A DNA stretch of 7,029 nt, taken from Desulfovibrio sp. Lineage in GTDB: Bacteria > Desulfobacterota > Desulfovibrionia > Desulfovibrionales > Desulfovibrionaceae. Of this stretch, positions 6,877-7,029 are shown piece after piece. The first letter of the stretch is position 1. Each line of letters begins with the position of its first letter. Made by a program: the position numbers and the translations under genes. Where the stretch lies: assembly GCA_020217165.1 (NCBI GenBank), contig JAIWOE010000194.1, forward strand, positions 1-7,029, read 5' to 3'. The notes under the pieces are model-generated. The model was not told the origin of the DNA and searched no databases. It saw only the letters and a program-made list of their open reading frames with translations.

Positions 6877-6900
6877 AATATGAATTTTAGCAATATTCAT
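6875..6900. promoter_or_regulatory. AT-rich dyad with a repeated GCAATAT motif, candidate operator
   Basis: ATGAAT (6880-6885) and ATTCAT (6895-6900) form a perfect 6-bp dyad with a 9-bp spacer. GCAATAT occurs twice in the same place, at 6875-6881 and 6890-6896, exactly 15 bp apart. The block is sharply AT-rich against GC-rich flanks, as regulator sites and promoters often are. I cannot assign it to a regulator family: the half-sites resemble ArgR's, but the spacing is wrong. Confidence 0.35.
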
Positions 6901-6999
6901 GCCGGGAAATGGAGCACGGGGAAAGCGCTTGCCCATTGCCGGTCCTCGTGCCATTGCTTGGGCCTGGGATCACACGGATCACGCGGAACGAGGGATTCC

Positions 7000-7029
7000 A
7001 TGGACTCGAACAGCACGAGGGATGCCACC
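7000..7029 (+). CDS. Possible start of a further gene (3' partial, ten codons)
   Basis: ATG at 7000 follows GAGGG (6990-6994) with 5-nt spacing and stays open to the window end, reading MDSNSTRDAT. Too little is present to identify a product. The same frame is open back to an ATG at 6880, but that one has no visible Shine-Dalgarno. An alternative reading is the C-terminus of a minus-strand gene entering from the right, which is also open across 6900-7029. Confidence 0.3.
   Translation, partial: MDSNSTRDAT

Noticed and set aside
6058..6954. Minus-strand frame over azlC/azlD, including a start near 6900 reading MNIAKIHIADVFSQEE
   Set aside because: The first residues look protein-like, but there is no Shine-Dalgarno. 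The rest is antisense to azlD and azlC with composition typical of a shadow.
6910..6957. Sigma-54 type -24/-12 promoter upstream of the right-edge gene
   Set aside because: Candidate GG and GC elements are 12 or 13 bases apart instead of 10, and the TGGCAC/TTGC context is missing.

Overview
The window is GC-rich throughout and densely packed, with all confidently called genes on the + strand. Gene content fits a Desulfovibrio-like member of the Desulfobacterota (formerly deltaproteobacteria). The signs are several c-di-GMP and chemotaxis signalling proteins, a methyl-accepting chemotaxis protein (MCP) whose PAS domain carries a cysteine cluster, and high G+C third positions. That placement is an inference from style, not from a marker gene.

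Layout, left to right: (1) a REC-GGDEF response regulator/diguanylate cyclase, cut at its 5' end by the window edge; (2) an intergenic stretch of about 140 bp with a plausible sigma-70 promoter; (3) a small two-helix membrane diguanylate cyclase; (4) an RtcB-family RNA ligase whose Shine-Dalgarno overlaps the cyclase stop codon, so the two look co-transcribed; (5) a gap of about 95 bp; (6) a large transmembrane MCP with a periplasmic sensor, HAMP, PAS and signalling domain, closed by a very strong rho-independent terminator; (7) azlC and azlD, overlapping by four bases (ATGA), encoding a two-part branched-chain amino-acid-type exporter; (8) a final 270 bp with three consecutive GC-rich stem-loops, an AT-rich dyad, short direct repeats and perhaps the start of another gene.

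How they fit together: the first two enzymes make c-di-GMP. One is controlled by phosphorylation and has an intact product-inhibition site. The other is membrane-tethered and has an altered site. The MCP would feed periplasmic and, through PAS, possibly cytoplasmic redox or ligand signals to CheA. RtcB (RNA repair/splicing) and AzlCD (amino-acid efflux) have no evident mechanistic link to signalling beyond position. I see no mobile element, CRISPR array, tRNA or rRNA. I also see no clear undescribed multi-gene system. The items most worth a second look are the cyclase-rtcB coupling, the PAS cysteine cluster, the terminator lying directly against the azlC ribosome-binding site, and the structured region after azlD.
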